Assembly (NCBI RefSeq): GCF_000002985.6
Contig: NC_003279.8
Span: forward strand, 6,820,001-6,884,000
DNA from: Caenorhabditis elegans
Taxonomy: Eukaryota; Nematoda; Chromadorea; Rhabditida; Rhabditidae
Reading direction: 5' to 3'
DNA: 64,000 nucleotides
Shown here: positions 25,093 through 40,660 of the stretch, piece by piece
Layout: every line of letters starts with the position of its first letter
Numbering within the stretch: position 1 is the stretch's first letter
Notes under the pieces: model-generated
The model's database searches: none
Seen by the model: only the letters and a program-made list of their open reading frames with translations
Told to the model about the DNA's origin: nothing
Program-made: the position numbers and the translations under genes

Positions 25093-25883
25093 TTTCTCGT
25101 GGATTCTGTGTTATTTCAATAAATTATTATTTATTCAAAAAATTCTGTGTTGCATATCAAAGTTCAAAACATGTAATAGTTGGAATATTCATTTCAACTT
25201 TTAAAATAATCGGAAGAATATCAGTTCACTTGTACAGCAGGAGACGATTGATCCAGAAATCTGAAAATATTATAGAAGATGTGCTAAGAGGGGAAAATCT
25301 TAGAAAAGTAACACTTTTGAACTTTTTTATTTGTTGACAAAAATGATCTCATAATTTTGGAAGTCGATCAATTTTTTCTACGAATTTCATATTCTAACCA
25401 TGTTCGAAATAATTGCATTCAAACATTTTAGAGATTAACTAGTAAGACATGCAAAATTGATTTCAATTTCTGGAAAATATCACCTTTTTTAATTTGGCAG
25501 TTCACCAACAAAACTTAGACTAAATAGAAATTTACAAAAATCTGGAAATTTTTTGTAATGTATTTTTCTGATATTCGATTATTTGACAGTAGCTCTACAC
25601 CATCGTCAACTAAACTGTACAAATACTGAAATTTTATGAATCAAAAATTCCCCCAAACACCTAGAGACGAAGGTACTTCTTTTTCACAAAATTACGAGAT
25701 ATAACCATTTCTAGCAATCGTGATTTCGTGAATCCGTGAAATTTGGCTGAGACTGAGATCGTGGTGGGACCCACTTTAAAAAATCATATATCCTGTGTCC
25801 TTAAAGTGATTTCACGAGACTACTTACGATATTAAATATAACTCTTTTTCCAAAATACAATAAAAGAAAAACTAACCACATGT
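25093..25883. other. Convergent intergenic region
   Basis: 3' ends of the collagen gene (plus) and the Lys/Ser-rich gene (minus) meet here. No coding exon. A dispersed motif GTGGTGGGACCCAC lies at 25761-25774, near repeat-like TGATTTCGTGAA and TGATTTCACGAG segments, so a small degenerate repeat probably occupies about 25700-25820. Confidence 0.5.
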
Positions 25884-26952
25884 TCACTTTCTCTTTGATT
25901 TTCTCGATTCAACATTTTTCTTGGACGCCTTCTTCGAAATGATTTTATTTTTCTTTTCTGGTCTCACACTATTAGACCTTTTGGAAGGCGATTTCAATGG
26001 ATTTCTCGTAGATTTTGCTGATTTTTTAGAAAGCGTTTTTGGTGGTTTTATTGTAGAAATCAACTTTTTCGTTGAGATTTTTGCTGATTTCTTATCCCCC
26101 GGAGACAATGGATCAGCCAAATAATTTCGTGAAATCTTTTTTGTGGGTTTTTCCTTTGAAGGAGATGTTGGTGGAAGAGAATAATATGATTTTGGATTAT
26201 CATTTGATGGCTTTACAGCAGTGGAATATGTTGATTTTCCAGTATCCACATAAACTGAACGAACGTCATCAGAATTTCGTTTCTCATGTGGTGGATCCTC
26301 CACCTTGTCATCGTATTTCTTGTAATTTCGGTAGCTGTTGCTTTTTTCTACAGGCATTGATCTGGCTGACTTATGTGAATTTTCACGTCTTCTCTTTTCA
26401 TCCCTATAACTACTTCTTCTGGATTCTCCATCTCTATCTCTATCTCTATCACCTCCTCTTCCAAAATCACGTCTACTTGGAGATTTCTCCATTTTATGAG
26501 CCGATACATTATTTTTCTTGCTCCGAGAGCTATCTCTTTTGTCCCTAGAACTGCCACGTTTACTTCCAGAACTGTGTCTCTTCTTCCGTTTGCTCCGTGA
26601 GCTTTTCATACTCTTCTGTCTTGATTTTTTCTTTTTAGAACCTTCTTTCCTGTCAGATCCATTATTGTGATCATTTCCATCTTCCTTATAATTTTCCTTT
26701 TCATCTTCATTATCACCCTTCTTTTCTCTCTTAGATTTTTTAGATTTCTTCGATTTCATTGATTTCTTTGACTTTGAACCTTTTCGTCGGAACATCTCAC
26801 GATGCCCGGTAGTACATCCAAGCACCATCGTTGCACTAGTTAAAGTGGCAGTCACCATAAGACATACTGTAAAAGTTGCTTCAAAAGCTGAATCAATGAG
26901 TAAACCTACGGTAATTCACATTCTCGGCCATTTGTTCTGGCGATGAACTCAT
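25884..26952 (-). CDS. Lys/Ser-rich protein with one N-terminal membrane segment, function unknown
   Basis: Two exons, 26910-26952 and 25884-26866, give 341 aa. After a short Ser/Glu N-terminus there is one hydrophobic stretch of about 20 residues (positions ~15-34, ending VLGCTTGHREMF). The remaining ~300 residues are extremely basic and low in complexity: KSKKS runs, an RS/RD segment (DRDRDRDGESRR) like SR proteins, then KKISRN and KSPSKR blocks. No enzyme domain is visible. The tail resembles SR-type or chromatin-binding sequence, but the N-terminal segment suggests membrane anchoring. I do not recognise a family. I recall only that this position corresponds to H27M09.5. The first exon supplies the only ATG with good context, 14 codons before a GTAGG donor. 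Confidence 0.75.
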
Positions 26953-27139
26953 TTTGTGAACAAAATAGAAATAAAGATGTTTTGATCAAATGAAAAGGCT
27001 ATGCAAACGACACATCCAGTTCGAGACGTTTAATTTTGATAAATTTATATTAGCGTCTTTTCCATCCTTCAGTGAACTTTCAAATCTCCCAAATATCGTA
27101 AAAGAACATCGGCTAGGTGTTACATATAGACCCACTTTT

Positions 27140-27303
27140 CAGGGCCGCGCGCACGCAGCCCCGATACGCAAAAATTAAGCTGTTGGCGAATCTCAACTCG
27201 AGACTGCCACACAGGTCAGCCCGCACCAAAAGTGCAATGGGTAGGCCTAACCATGGGGATTCCGCCTTTGTGATCGCGAAATAACCCCCAGCCAGGTAAG
27301 TTT
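27140..27303 (-). ncRNA. U1 spliceosomal snRNA
   Basis: On the minus strand the sequence starts AAACTTACCTGGCTGGGGG. This is the U1 5' end that pairs with 5' splice sites (CAG|GTAAGT). It continues with the stem-loop I loop ATCACAAAGG (U1-70K site), the stem-loop II loop ATTGCAC (U1-A site), an Sm site AATTTTTGC (27169-27177), and a GC-rich 3' hairpin CGGGGCTGCG...GCGGCCCTGA. Length ~164 nt, as expected. A snRNA-type upstream element sits ~35-45 bases upstream. The gene looks intact, so it is a likely expressed copy of this small multigene family. The 5' end follows from alignment to U1 and could be off by one base. Confidence 0.96.
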
Positions 27304-27335
27304 ATGAGCCTGCGGGTGGAGGGAGTAGTGCGATA

Positions 27336-27349
27336 GGGTGTCCCGACAT
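27336..27349 (-). promoter_or_regulatory. Proximal sequence element of the U1 gene
   Basis: On the minus strand the stretch reads ATGTCGGGACACCC, ending about 32 bases before the U1 start. It contains TGTCGG, the core I recall for nematode snRNA promoters read by SNAPc. The GC-rich flanks contrast with the surrounding AT-rich DNA. Confidence 0.5.
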
Positions 27350-27593
27350 TTTGCGGTCTCCGCTACTCACTGTGTTTAGTGTATATGAGGCGGATTTTGA
27401 CGTGATGGCAATTTGCGTATTTTACATTTAAGTTTACGAGCAATTGCAGGTACAGTAACCTTTGATGTGCAGGCACGAAAAAAATCTCCATTCAAAAGTT
27501 TGTTGCTTTTAGGAGAAAACTGAACTTTTCTGTTTCTTTGTTCGGTACGGTAACCTCATTTTTCATCAAAATTTTTTATTTCAAGGCGAAATA

Positions 27594-29780
27594 ATGTCGT
27601 TTCCGACGCTACAAGTACGTCCAAATGAGAAAAATCCAAAAGTTCTGCGATGCCATGAGGTATTTTTAATCTACAGACAATCAGTTGTAATCCTCTTCTT
27701 TCAGTTTCTTCGCCAATCAAATCAACTTGTGGAGCGAAACATGATCAACACGGAAGGAAGAAAAATGTTGGCAAAGTTGCTGACGAAAATGGTATCCGAA
27801 GGTAAGATTCCCGATGGTTCATCGTTTTCCACTATTTTATTATTTAGCCAAAGGAATCTATGCATTAGATGAGAGACGCGCCGAGTTGGCAAAAAGTGGG
27901 AAACTCCAGGAGAAGCTGAAATCAGCTTATCAAACATCGCTGACAGTAATGGAAGATCGTCTACACATTGCTGAGCTATCTCGGCAGGTTCAAGAAAAGA
28001 AGCTGACAGTTCAGCAGTAAGTTTGTTCACATTAAAAGTAACACAATGTCTATTTTGACTCGAGTAAACCATTCAATTTTTTAAAGGAAATATTACGAAT
28101 GTGACGACCTACGAAAATCCGTGCAAGAGACGAACACCGAGGCTCGACGAGTCCAGGAAATCAACGAACAGCGGCTTGTGGACACAACCAGGGCCACTGA
28201 GGAGCTCATCGTGAAAAGTGCCTCAATTCTGAAAAATCTAGAAAATTCATCCGACGTACATAAGCTTCGTGCAATGGAAGAGGAGAAAAGAATTCTAGAA
28301 GAAGTAGTGGAGGGGCTCAGAGATCAGAAGAAGTGTCTTGCCGATGATATCCGTACCAAGAAAGCTACATGTAAGTTATGAAGCATCGAATACACTTAAT
28401 TTTTTGTAATATATCAAATTTTCAGTGAAAGCCGAATCAAAGAAATCGTTCGAAAAGACGGTAATTGAGTGTGCGAAACACTATAAACTCCATCAATCCT
28501 TGATGCCGAAGTTAGACAAATCGAAAAGAAGTTTGGAAACATTGAAGGACGAGGAAGAGAATCGACGAATTTGTGGAAGTCTCAGTCTGGATGAAACAAT
28601 GCAGTTTGATCGTTCTTTTATTCTCGCGTCGGTATGTAAAACTAAATTTTATAAAGCCTAATTGCCTTTTCAAACTGAAATAATATTTACAGATGGACAA
28701 AACAAATAAGCCAGAAAAGGCCGTACAACAGTTAACTTCGAAAAGTTCGGAAGTTTCGATCACTCCACAGATAAGCGAAACCGCGAAATCTTCCTTCTCC
28801 AAAGAGCCAATTCCGACACAGCATCCGATGGAAGTTGGCGAAGAACCTGTAATCGAACATTCAGCTGAAGAAAGCGTTCATATTGAACCACCAAATGTCA
28901 CTGAAATAAGGGAGGTGGTACCACAAATTACCATTCAGCCTACTCGTCAAGACAGCGTCGTTCAACGGGATGCAGAAGAGTTAGACACTTCAGCAGTTCC
29001 AAGCCCCCAACCGGAATCAATCCTAGATGAGCCCGAAGAAGAAGAAGAAGAACTTAGCAATCATGAAAATCATGCCGATCAATCGATGGATGTAATGGAA
29101 GTAGATCAGGAAGTACCCGAGGAAAGTCCCATGGAAGTCGGTGAGCAAGAAGAAATTGAGCAACCATCTGTATTCAAGGACATTCTAGCCACGGAGCAGG
29201 CTGCACTCTCCCAGGAACAAGAACCAGAGATCGTTGAGAAGCAGGCAGACAATGATGTTCAGTTTGTTGATGGTAAGTGTTTTACTTGGCAATAAACATT
29301 GAGTTATTCATTTCGCAGATCAACAAGTGGGAGCACAACTAGATGTAGAAGACGAAGAAGAAGTGATGAGCGAAAACGGTTCCAACAAAAGCAATAACTT
29401 CTCTTTTAACTTTTTTGGGAATAGCAAGGGTACATCAGCGGGAGAAGGTGGCGGTGAAGGCAGTAAGTTATGAAACACGTGAAATTAAAAAAAACTCCAT
29501 TTTTATAGACTTCGACTTTAATTTTGACGGAATTGGAGCAGGAGATGATGGTTCGAACAATGGTGGTTCTACTGGAGATCTGGATTTCCTTAACTATGAC
29601 GGAGAGGATGAAGGAAAGGGTTCGGGAAACACTCAATCCGATCCGTTCGGATTTGCATCAAATGGTAACGCAGCTGGTGGAGGTGGAGATGGATCGTTCA
29701 ACTTTAACTTTGACGGTGACGGTGAAGGCGGAGCAACTTCTGGAGCGGGCGGAAACAGCACCTCGTTCTTTAACTTTTAG
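27594..29780 (+). CDS. syp-4: Synaptonemal complex central-region protein SYP-4
   Basis: Exons 27594-27659, 27705-27801, 27848-28016, 28087-28370, 28426-28631, 28693-29272, 29319-29462 and 29509-29780 give 605 aa, the length I recall for SYP-4. Residues ~25-275 are charged and heptad-like, consistent with the long coiled coil that bridges homologous chromosomes in meiotic prophase. Then follow an acidic, Pro/Glu-rich linker with repeated MEVGE-type motifs, and a C-terminus of Gly/Asp/Asn with spaced aromatic motifs FSFNFFG, FDFNFDG, FNFNFDG and terminal SFFNF. Family knowledge: with SYP-1, -2 and -3 it builds the zipper, and its Phe-rich tail has been linked to crossover control. An acceptor-like TTTCAAG ends at 27585, 8 bases before the ATG. 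Its promoter region faces the U1 gene, transcribed the other way. Confidence 0.92.
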
Positions 29781-30423
29781 AAAATTATCATGTATTATTC
29801 AGCTCTTGTATCATTTGTATCGTTTAATGTCAGAAATTTTAGATTTTATTGGACCAAGAAATTGCCTCTTTTTTTTCTTTTTGAACAGCAAAAATATACA
29901 TAATATAAAGTATTGATCATCTCATTGCGTTTTATTCTTTTTCACTTTAATGCTTTAAATGTATAGCTATTTAAATAATATTTATTCTGAAACAAACTCA
30001 AGTTCGCTTATGTTCGCAAAATTTTTGCTCGTAAAATCAGCAGCATTCGACGCAATGAACGATGCTCCGGTATAACGCTAACGAGCTTTGTTTAGCCATT
30101 GGAATTTTATTCGAAAAACGAAAATTGTCCTGTCAAATTTAGTGATTTTCATGTTTTTTTCCTTCAATTCTTTCCCACCAATTTGAATATGAGACATTGC
30201 AGCAATCTCCCTTCTGATTATTCAATTTAAATTGTTGGTATACCATAGTTTATGTTTTTCCTGTTAACCTCAATGTTTATTATTAATTAAAAGAGGTTGT
30301 TATATGTTCAAAGTTACACTTAAAATTGTGATGAGACTAAGACGAATTGTTCTTTATTTTTCAACCTTTAATGTCGGCGGAAAACTTTTTAAAAGTAGTT
30401 TATTGCAGAGACTAACAGTAATA
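29781..30423. other. syp-4 to rpb-5 intergenic region
   Basis: syp-4 3' UTR, then AT-rich sequence with no coding exon. An acceptor TATTGCAG ends at 30408, 15 bases before the rpb-5 ATG, a likely trans-splice site. The 640-base gap argues against a simple operon with syp-4. Confidence 0.5.
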
Positions 30424-31149
30424 ATGGCTGACGACGAGCTTGAGACCTATAGATTGTGGAGAATCCGTAAAACAGTTCTTCAGGTAAACAAAATTTGGTA
30501 TTTGCCATGATAATATGTTCATATTTAGATGGTTCACGATCGTGGTTATCTCGTAGCTCAAGATGAATTAGATCAACCATTGGAAACATTCAAAGTGCAG
30601 TACGGAGATCGTCCCTCTGAAAAAAAGCCGGCTCGCTCAGATCTGACAATTCTCGTGGCTCACAACGACGATCCAGCCGATCAAATGTTTGTTTTCTTCC
30701 CAGAGGACGCCAAAATTGGAATCAAAACTATTAAAGCTATCTGCCAGCAAATGCAAGAACAGAATATCTCCCGTGCTATCATTGTCGTACAAACCGGAAT
30801 GACTCCAAGCGCCAAACAATCCATTGGCGACATGGCCCCAAAGTACATGTTGGAGCACTTTTTAGAGGCTGAGCTCATGGTAAACATCACAGAACATGAG
30901 TTGGTACCAGAACATGTCGTCATGACAGCCGAAGAGAAAGCAGAACTACTTGCTAGATAGTAAGTCTTCATATTAAAACATGATTATAAATATGATATTT
31001 TCAGCAAACTTAAGGATTCTCAGTTGCCACGTATCCAACAATGTGATCCGGTCGCTCGTTATTTTGGTCTCCGCCGTGGACAAGTTGTCAAAATCATTCG
31101 GCCATCGGAAACTGCTGGAAGATATATCACTTATCGTCTTGTGGTCTAA
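30424..31149 (+). CDS. rpb-5: RNA polymerase I/II/III shared subunit RPABC1 (RPB5)
   Basis: Exons 30424-30483, 30529-30959 and 31005-31149 give 211 aa, matching eukaryotic RPB5 (~210). The N-terminal jaw domain starts [21 protein letters not shown]. The C-terminal assembly domain, shared with archaeal RpoH, has [37 protein letters not shown] and the terminal RYITYRLVV. This subunit sits in the lower jaw of all three nuclear RNA polymerases near downstream DNA. The next gene, sacy-1, starts 231 bases after this stop on the same strand, so the two may be an operon (inference). Confidence 0.97.
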
Positions 31150-31380
31150 ATCTTTTCTAAACCCCCTTGAACGTTGATCTTGGCCCAAAAATTTTCTGAT
31201 TTTGGGTACCTTTGTTATTTTATTTTTTGTTTTTCCCGTTATTAAACCTATTTCTCTTGTATTTCAATTAAATCTTATTGGAAAATCGGTAGAATCCAAT
31301 GCGACTTAAATATATACACAAGTTCAATTTTTTTAAGTATCTTAAAAAGTAGAACAGAAAAATTCGTTTAGTATTCCGAA
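31150..31380 (+). other. rpb-5/sacy-1 intercistronic region
   Basis: T-rich stretches follow the rpb-5 stop, then an AG ending at 31371 (TTCGTTTAG), 9 bases before the sacy-1 ATG. Spacing and layout allow either a two-gene operon with SL2 trans-splicing or a separate promoter. Confidence 0.4.
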
Positions 31381-34064
<2,684 letters not shown>

Positions 34065-34262
34065 TTATTTTATTCATACATTGTATCTCAATCTATTTAT
34101 TTACTGTTTTCTTGTTTACATTTATAAAAATATTTGTCAGAATTGTACTATTTATTTCATGTTTAAAAAAAGTCTGGATTTCCGAGAAAACATGAAAATA
34201 ATTAATTGATCGAGTTCATTGAAAAAGAAAAATGAATTAAATGCATTCTCAAAATTCTTTTT

Positions 34263-34661
34263 TTTAAAGGAGACACCACGGTTTCAAGATCTGATGGGAG
34301 TCCGGATCTACGTTTTCCGGATCTACCATTTCCGGATCTACGTTTTCCGGATCTACGTTTTCCGGATCTGGCACCGTGCAAACTCTTAAAACGCTATTTT
34401 TTCGAAGAAAAAAGTGACAACGACGCTCCGATGTTACGCGTCGCGTGTTGTTAAGCGTTTCTTCTAGAAGAAAATTTCGAAAAAAGTCGTGCGTTGAAAA
34501 GCGTTTTGTGCGTTGGCACGGTGCCAGATCCGGAAAACGTAGATCCGGAAAACGTAGATCCGGAAAACGTAGATCCGGAAATGGTAGATCCGGAAAACGT
34601 AGATCCGGAATCCCATCAGATCTTGAAACCGTGGTGCCTCTTAAAGAGTCGATTCTTTAAA
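34263..34661. mobile_element. Large palindromic repeat with internal 15-bp tandem units
   Basis: The left part (34263-34379) and right part (34515-34645) are near-perfect inverted copies, both containing CACCACGGTTTCAAGATC and GGCACCGTGC. Each arm carries a tandem of the 15-mer AGATCCGGAAAACGT (one unit varies to AAATGGT): about 4.5 units on the left (34302-34369) and 5.5 on the right (34526-34609). The centre also folds (ACAACGACGC against GCGTCGCGTGTTGT). TTTAAA occurs at or near both ends (34263-34268, 34656-34661), like worm palindromic families named for a TTTAAA target. No coding capacity. It lies between sacy-1 and glh-1. Confidence 0.85.
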
Positions 34662-34811
34662 GGAACACAGACTTTCACACCGTTTAGGTTTCGCCACGCG
34701 CCCCAACTACAGTAACCTCGACACACTCATCTACTAAATTTTGGGACAGTTCCTAATTCTTTTTGCTGTTTTCAACTCAATTTTCTGGAAAAATCTTAAT
34801 TTTCTGCGAAA

Positions 34812-37393
<2,582 letters not shown>

Positions 37394-40300
37394 AAAACCG
37401 ACCAATTGATAGTGTTTCGCATTTATTAATGCTGTCAGTTCCCCCATATTTTATCCTGCCCTTGTTGATTTTTAATTGTATTTGTTGGTGTTGGTTGTCG
37501 TTATAGTCCTCGCCGCATAAACTCTGTTCAATATCATGCTGTTCACGACTTCAACTATTAGTTGCATATTAAATGAAAAGAATTTTAACAAGCAAACTAG
37601 GCAATATGATCTCATATCACATTGCTCTCTCAGCTAATCAACTTCAATAATTTGTTTTCCGATTCTCCGCGGCGAGCATTTTTCCGCATACAGAAACTTT
37701 AGGCTCAATTCTTTATTTATTTTCTTTTTTGCTCTTCTCTCACTCGCTCATTTCCGGTCGATTTACATTCGTTTTTTCGCTTTCCTCTCACCTGCTTTTT
37801 TGCTCCCGTATTTTTTCTGTTGGCTTTGCCATTCCATTTACGGTTTGCTCAGTGATCACAATCAGGAAATAGAGTTTGAGAAGAAGAGTATTAGGGAAAA
37901 GAGGAAGAGATGATGCTTAGTTTCTGTTTCGCTGTGGCATTTCCTGTGTGCTTGTCTATCAATTTCTTCAAATATATTTTTAGTAATACTGTAGTAAGGT
38001 GTATTCTCAGTAGCACGTGGTGGGGTCCCACTGCGAGAGGGGTACTGTAACATACAATTTTTTGCGAAAATGTTTTCAGCTCCTATCTGCAAGTCGTCAT
38101 CTCATTTTTTCTTAAATAAGTGCACATTTTCTATTCCGTTTCGTTTATTAACTAATAAATATAACTTCAAAAATCAAAAGGATTTTTTCTTGAAATTTCG
38201 AAAAAATTCCTTATGCATAAATAGATATTTCAAACGACTGTTCTGATGAAATCTTGTTCAGACTGCTTGATTTTTTCTTATTTTCATTGAAATTCGCCTC
38301 AAAGTAATTCACAGAAATTGGCTCAAAATTCCGGTGAACTACGGTAGACGACGAAGTCTGCAATTGAACATAATGCATTTCAAATGACGCGCAAACTCTT
38401 TTGTTGGGATTTTGTTTTGCTTTTCCTCAGTTTGAATAGCATTTCAGACGTTTTCAGCAGAAAAATGTCATTAAATTCAAGAAAATGTATTTCATCGACA
38501 CATGAAAAATTTAGTGATAGCGGAAATTGGGCAAAACCGGCTGAAACGGCCTCAACTTTTGTCAATTAAATTGTTTATGTCATCATTTGGTTATCAATAA
38601 TATTGACATAATTAAAACAATTTGGAGGTTAAATTTGATTTGTAGTGAATTCAATGATTTCCAAATCAGGCCGTAGGGCGGGCGGGTTTTGCTACGTGGC
38701 CTAGAAAAATGAAATACTCGGCCAATGGTTTCTCTTTGATGTTTGTGTGACCGAGATTTTTTTATTTCACGGCCACTTAGTTAAAATCGCGATGTGTCCG
38801 TTACACGTTTTTAGAGATCAAAGTAGGCCGAAAAAGAGGGAAAATATGTTCTTAAATTAGAACACTGTAAATATAAAAGTATCCAACAACAGACAAAACC
38901 CCGTTGTTAGTTTAAATAAATTGAACCCCTCAAAGTTTTTGAATTTCGAAAGAGAGTGGAGTAATGAAAGACGAAGTACTGTAGTTTTTTAGAATCATTT
39001 AGGTCACATTTCGGTCATTTTTTATGAGAGTTATACCAAAAATCATTGAGATATAGATAGACTTGTCAATATTTGGATATCTACAATCAACACTTTCCTC
39101 TTTAAACTTTAAACCCCACTGCTAAATAAATAAAAATCTCAACTTTTATTGTTTTTTATTGGGTCAGAAAGTTCAAAACTTGTAATCTGAATCCTCATAG
39201 TTCGGGTTGCACTCATTGCTCTGTTAACCTGTCATTTATGAAACTATTTAATGACTTTTTGCTTCTTCTTTTATTGACCAGTGTTCTTATCATATCAGTA
39301 GTCCCTATCACTAATTTGTTCTCATTTTAAGAGAGAATGTTCCGTAAGACCACGTTTGCCAGATTTTCGGAAGTTTTTGTGTTTCTACCGTAAACAATCG
39401 TTCTTCCCCTTACCTACTTAAATGCAAGACGGGTTATGTTGCTGTGCCTAAGTGTGTGCCTGCCTATGTGCCTAAACCTATTTTTAAATTAATTTCTGTG
39501 AAGCTGTCACATGCTTATAGACGCGTAGATTTATGTAAATCTTTATAAAGGTGAAGTAGAGAAAACAATTGTTAAAAAAAGCCTATGATGCCAAAATTCC
39601 CAAAAATCATAATAAAACATTCCAAGCAATATTTGGAACTTTTATTGACAGTCTAAAGTAGTTTTTTAGAATTTTTGCCACTTTTTGAAAAAAACTATAA
39701 CACTGTCGCATGTTTGAAACAATGATTGAATATGTGAAATATAAGTTGACCATAAAATTCGAACGAAAAAACGTTTTTTTTTAATTTTTGACTTCTAAAA
39801 AAAGTAACAAAAATTCAGTAATTGCCATTTTTACTGTTAATAAGAATTTTCAAAAAGTTTTAAACCCTAATCCAAAGTAATTCTTAAAACAACAATATGC
39901 GGTTTTTAAACATTTTAAATTCAAGTTTTCTAACAATAAATAGTGTCTCCCATTATAAAACACAGTTTTTCTTCAAGTTTTAAATGCTCTTAGTGCACTT
40001 TCCAAATGGAAATTTGTTTCCCTTTTTTGCCTCCTTCATTTTACCACAAAATTGTTTTATCACTCGAATTGTGGTTTTGCGGCGAAGAAAACGTGATAAC
40101 CTCAAACTGTGATAACACCTTTTTGCGGGAAAAACCCTCAAAGAATCAACAATAACGATATTGAAACCAAAAATTTGAAATTTGAATTATTTTGCAACTT
40201 TGCAGTTCTTAACAATAAATTTTTACATTCTTGTGTGGCAATATTATCTCTCAAAAAGTTCGATGACAACTTCGACGATTTATTTTCTAGATCCAATTTT

Positions 40301-40585
40301 TCATAGTTCTGAAAATAAGTTAATTTTTTTCGTATTTTTCTGAAAAAAGAGTCAGCTTTTTAGGCATCATCATTGAAGTTTATATTTCGTAAATGTGGGT
40401 CTGTAACGATTTATTTTTTGTTTTTGACAATCAGAAAGTGGCTGCGCTTTAAATTATCTGCCAGTGGAGAAAATGTGTGTTTGCTGTCACATCCGAAATG
40501 AAATCCGGAACTTAAACGCGATTTCCAGAGATTAACAAGCAAGGGAACCTTCTGAAAGAATACTACATTTTTGTCTAACTGCAAA

Positions 40586-40587
<2 letters not shown>

Positions 40588-40658
<71 letters not shown>
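40588..40658. repeat. (TA)n microsatellite, ~71 bp
   Basis: An uninterrupted alternating TA run of about 35 units. It makes an artefactual Tyr-Ile repeat frame. Likely length-variable between strains. Confidence 0.97.

Positions 40659-40660
<2 letters not shown>

Noticed and set aside
34445-34715. Two overlapping frames with repeated RSGKRRSGK or PENVDPENVD peptides
   Set aside because: Translation of the 15-bp tandem units in the palindromic repeat, not a gene.
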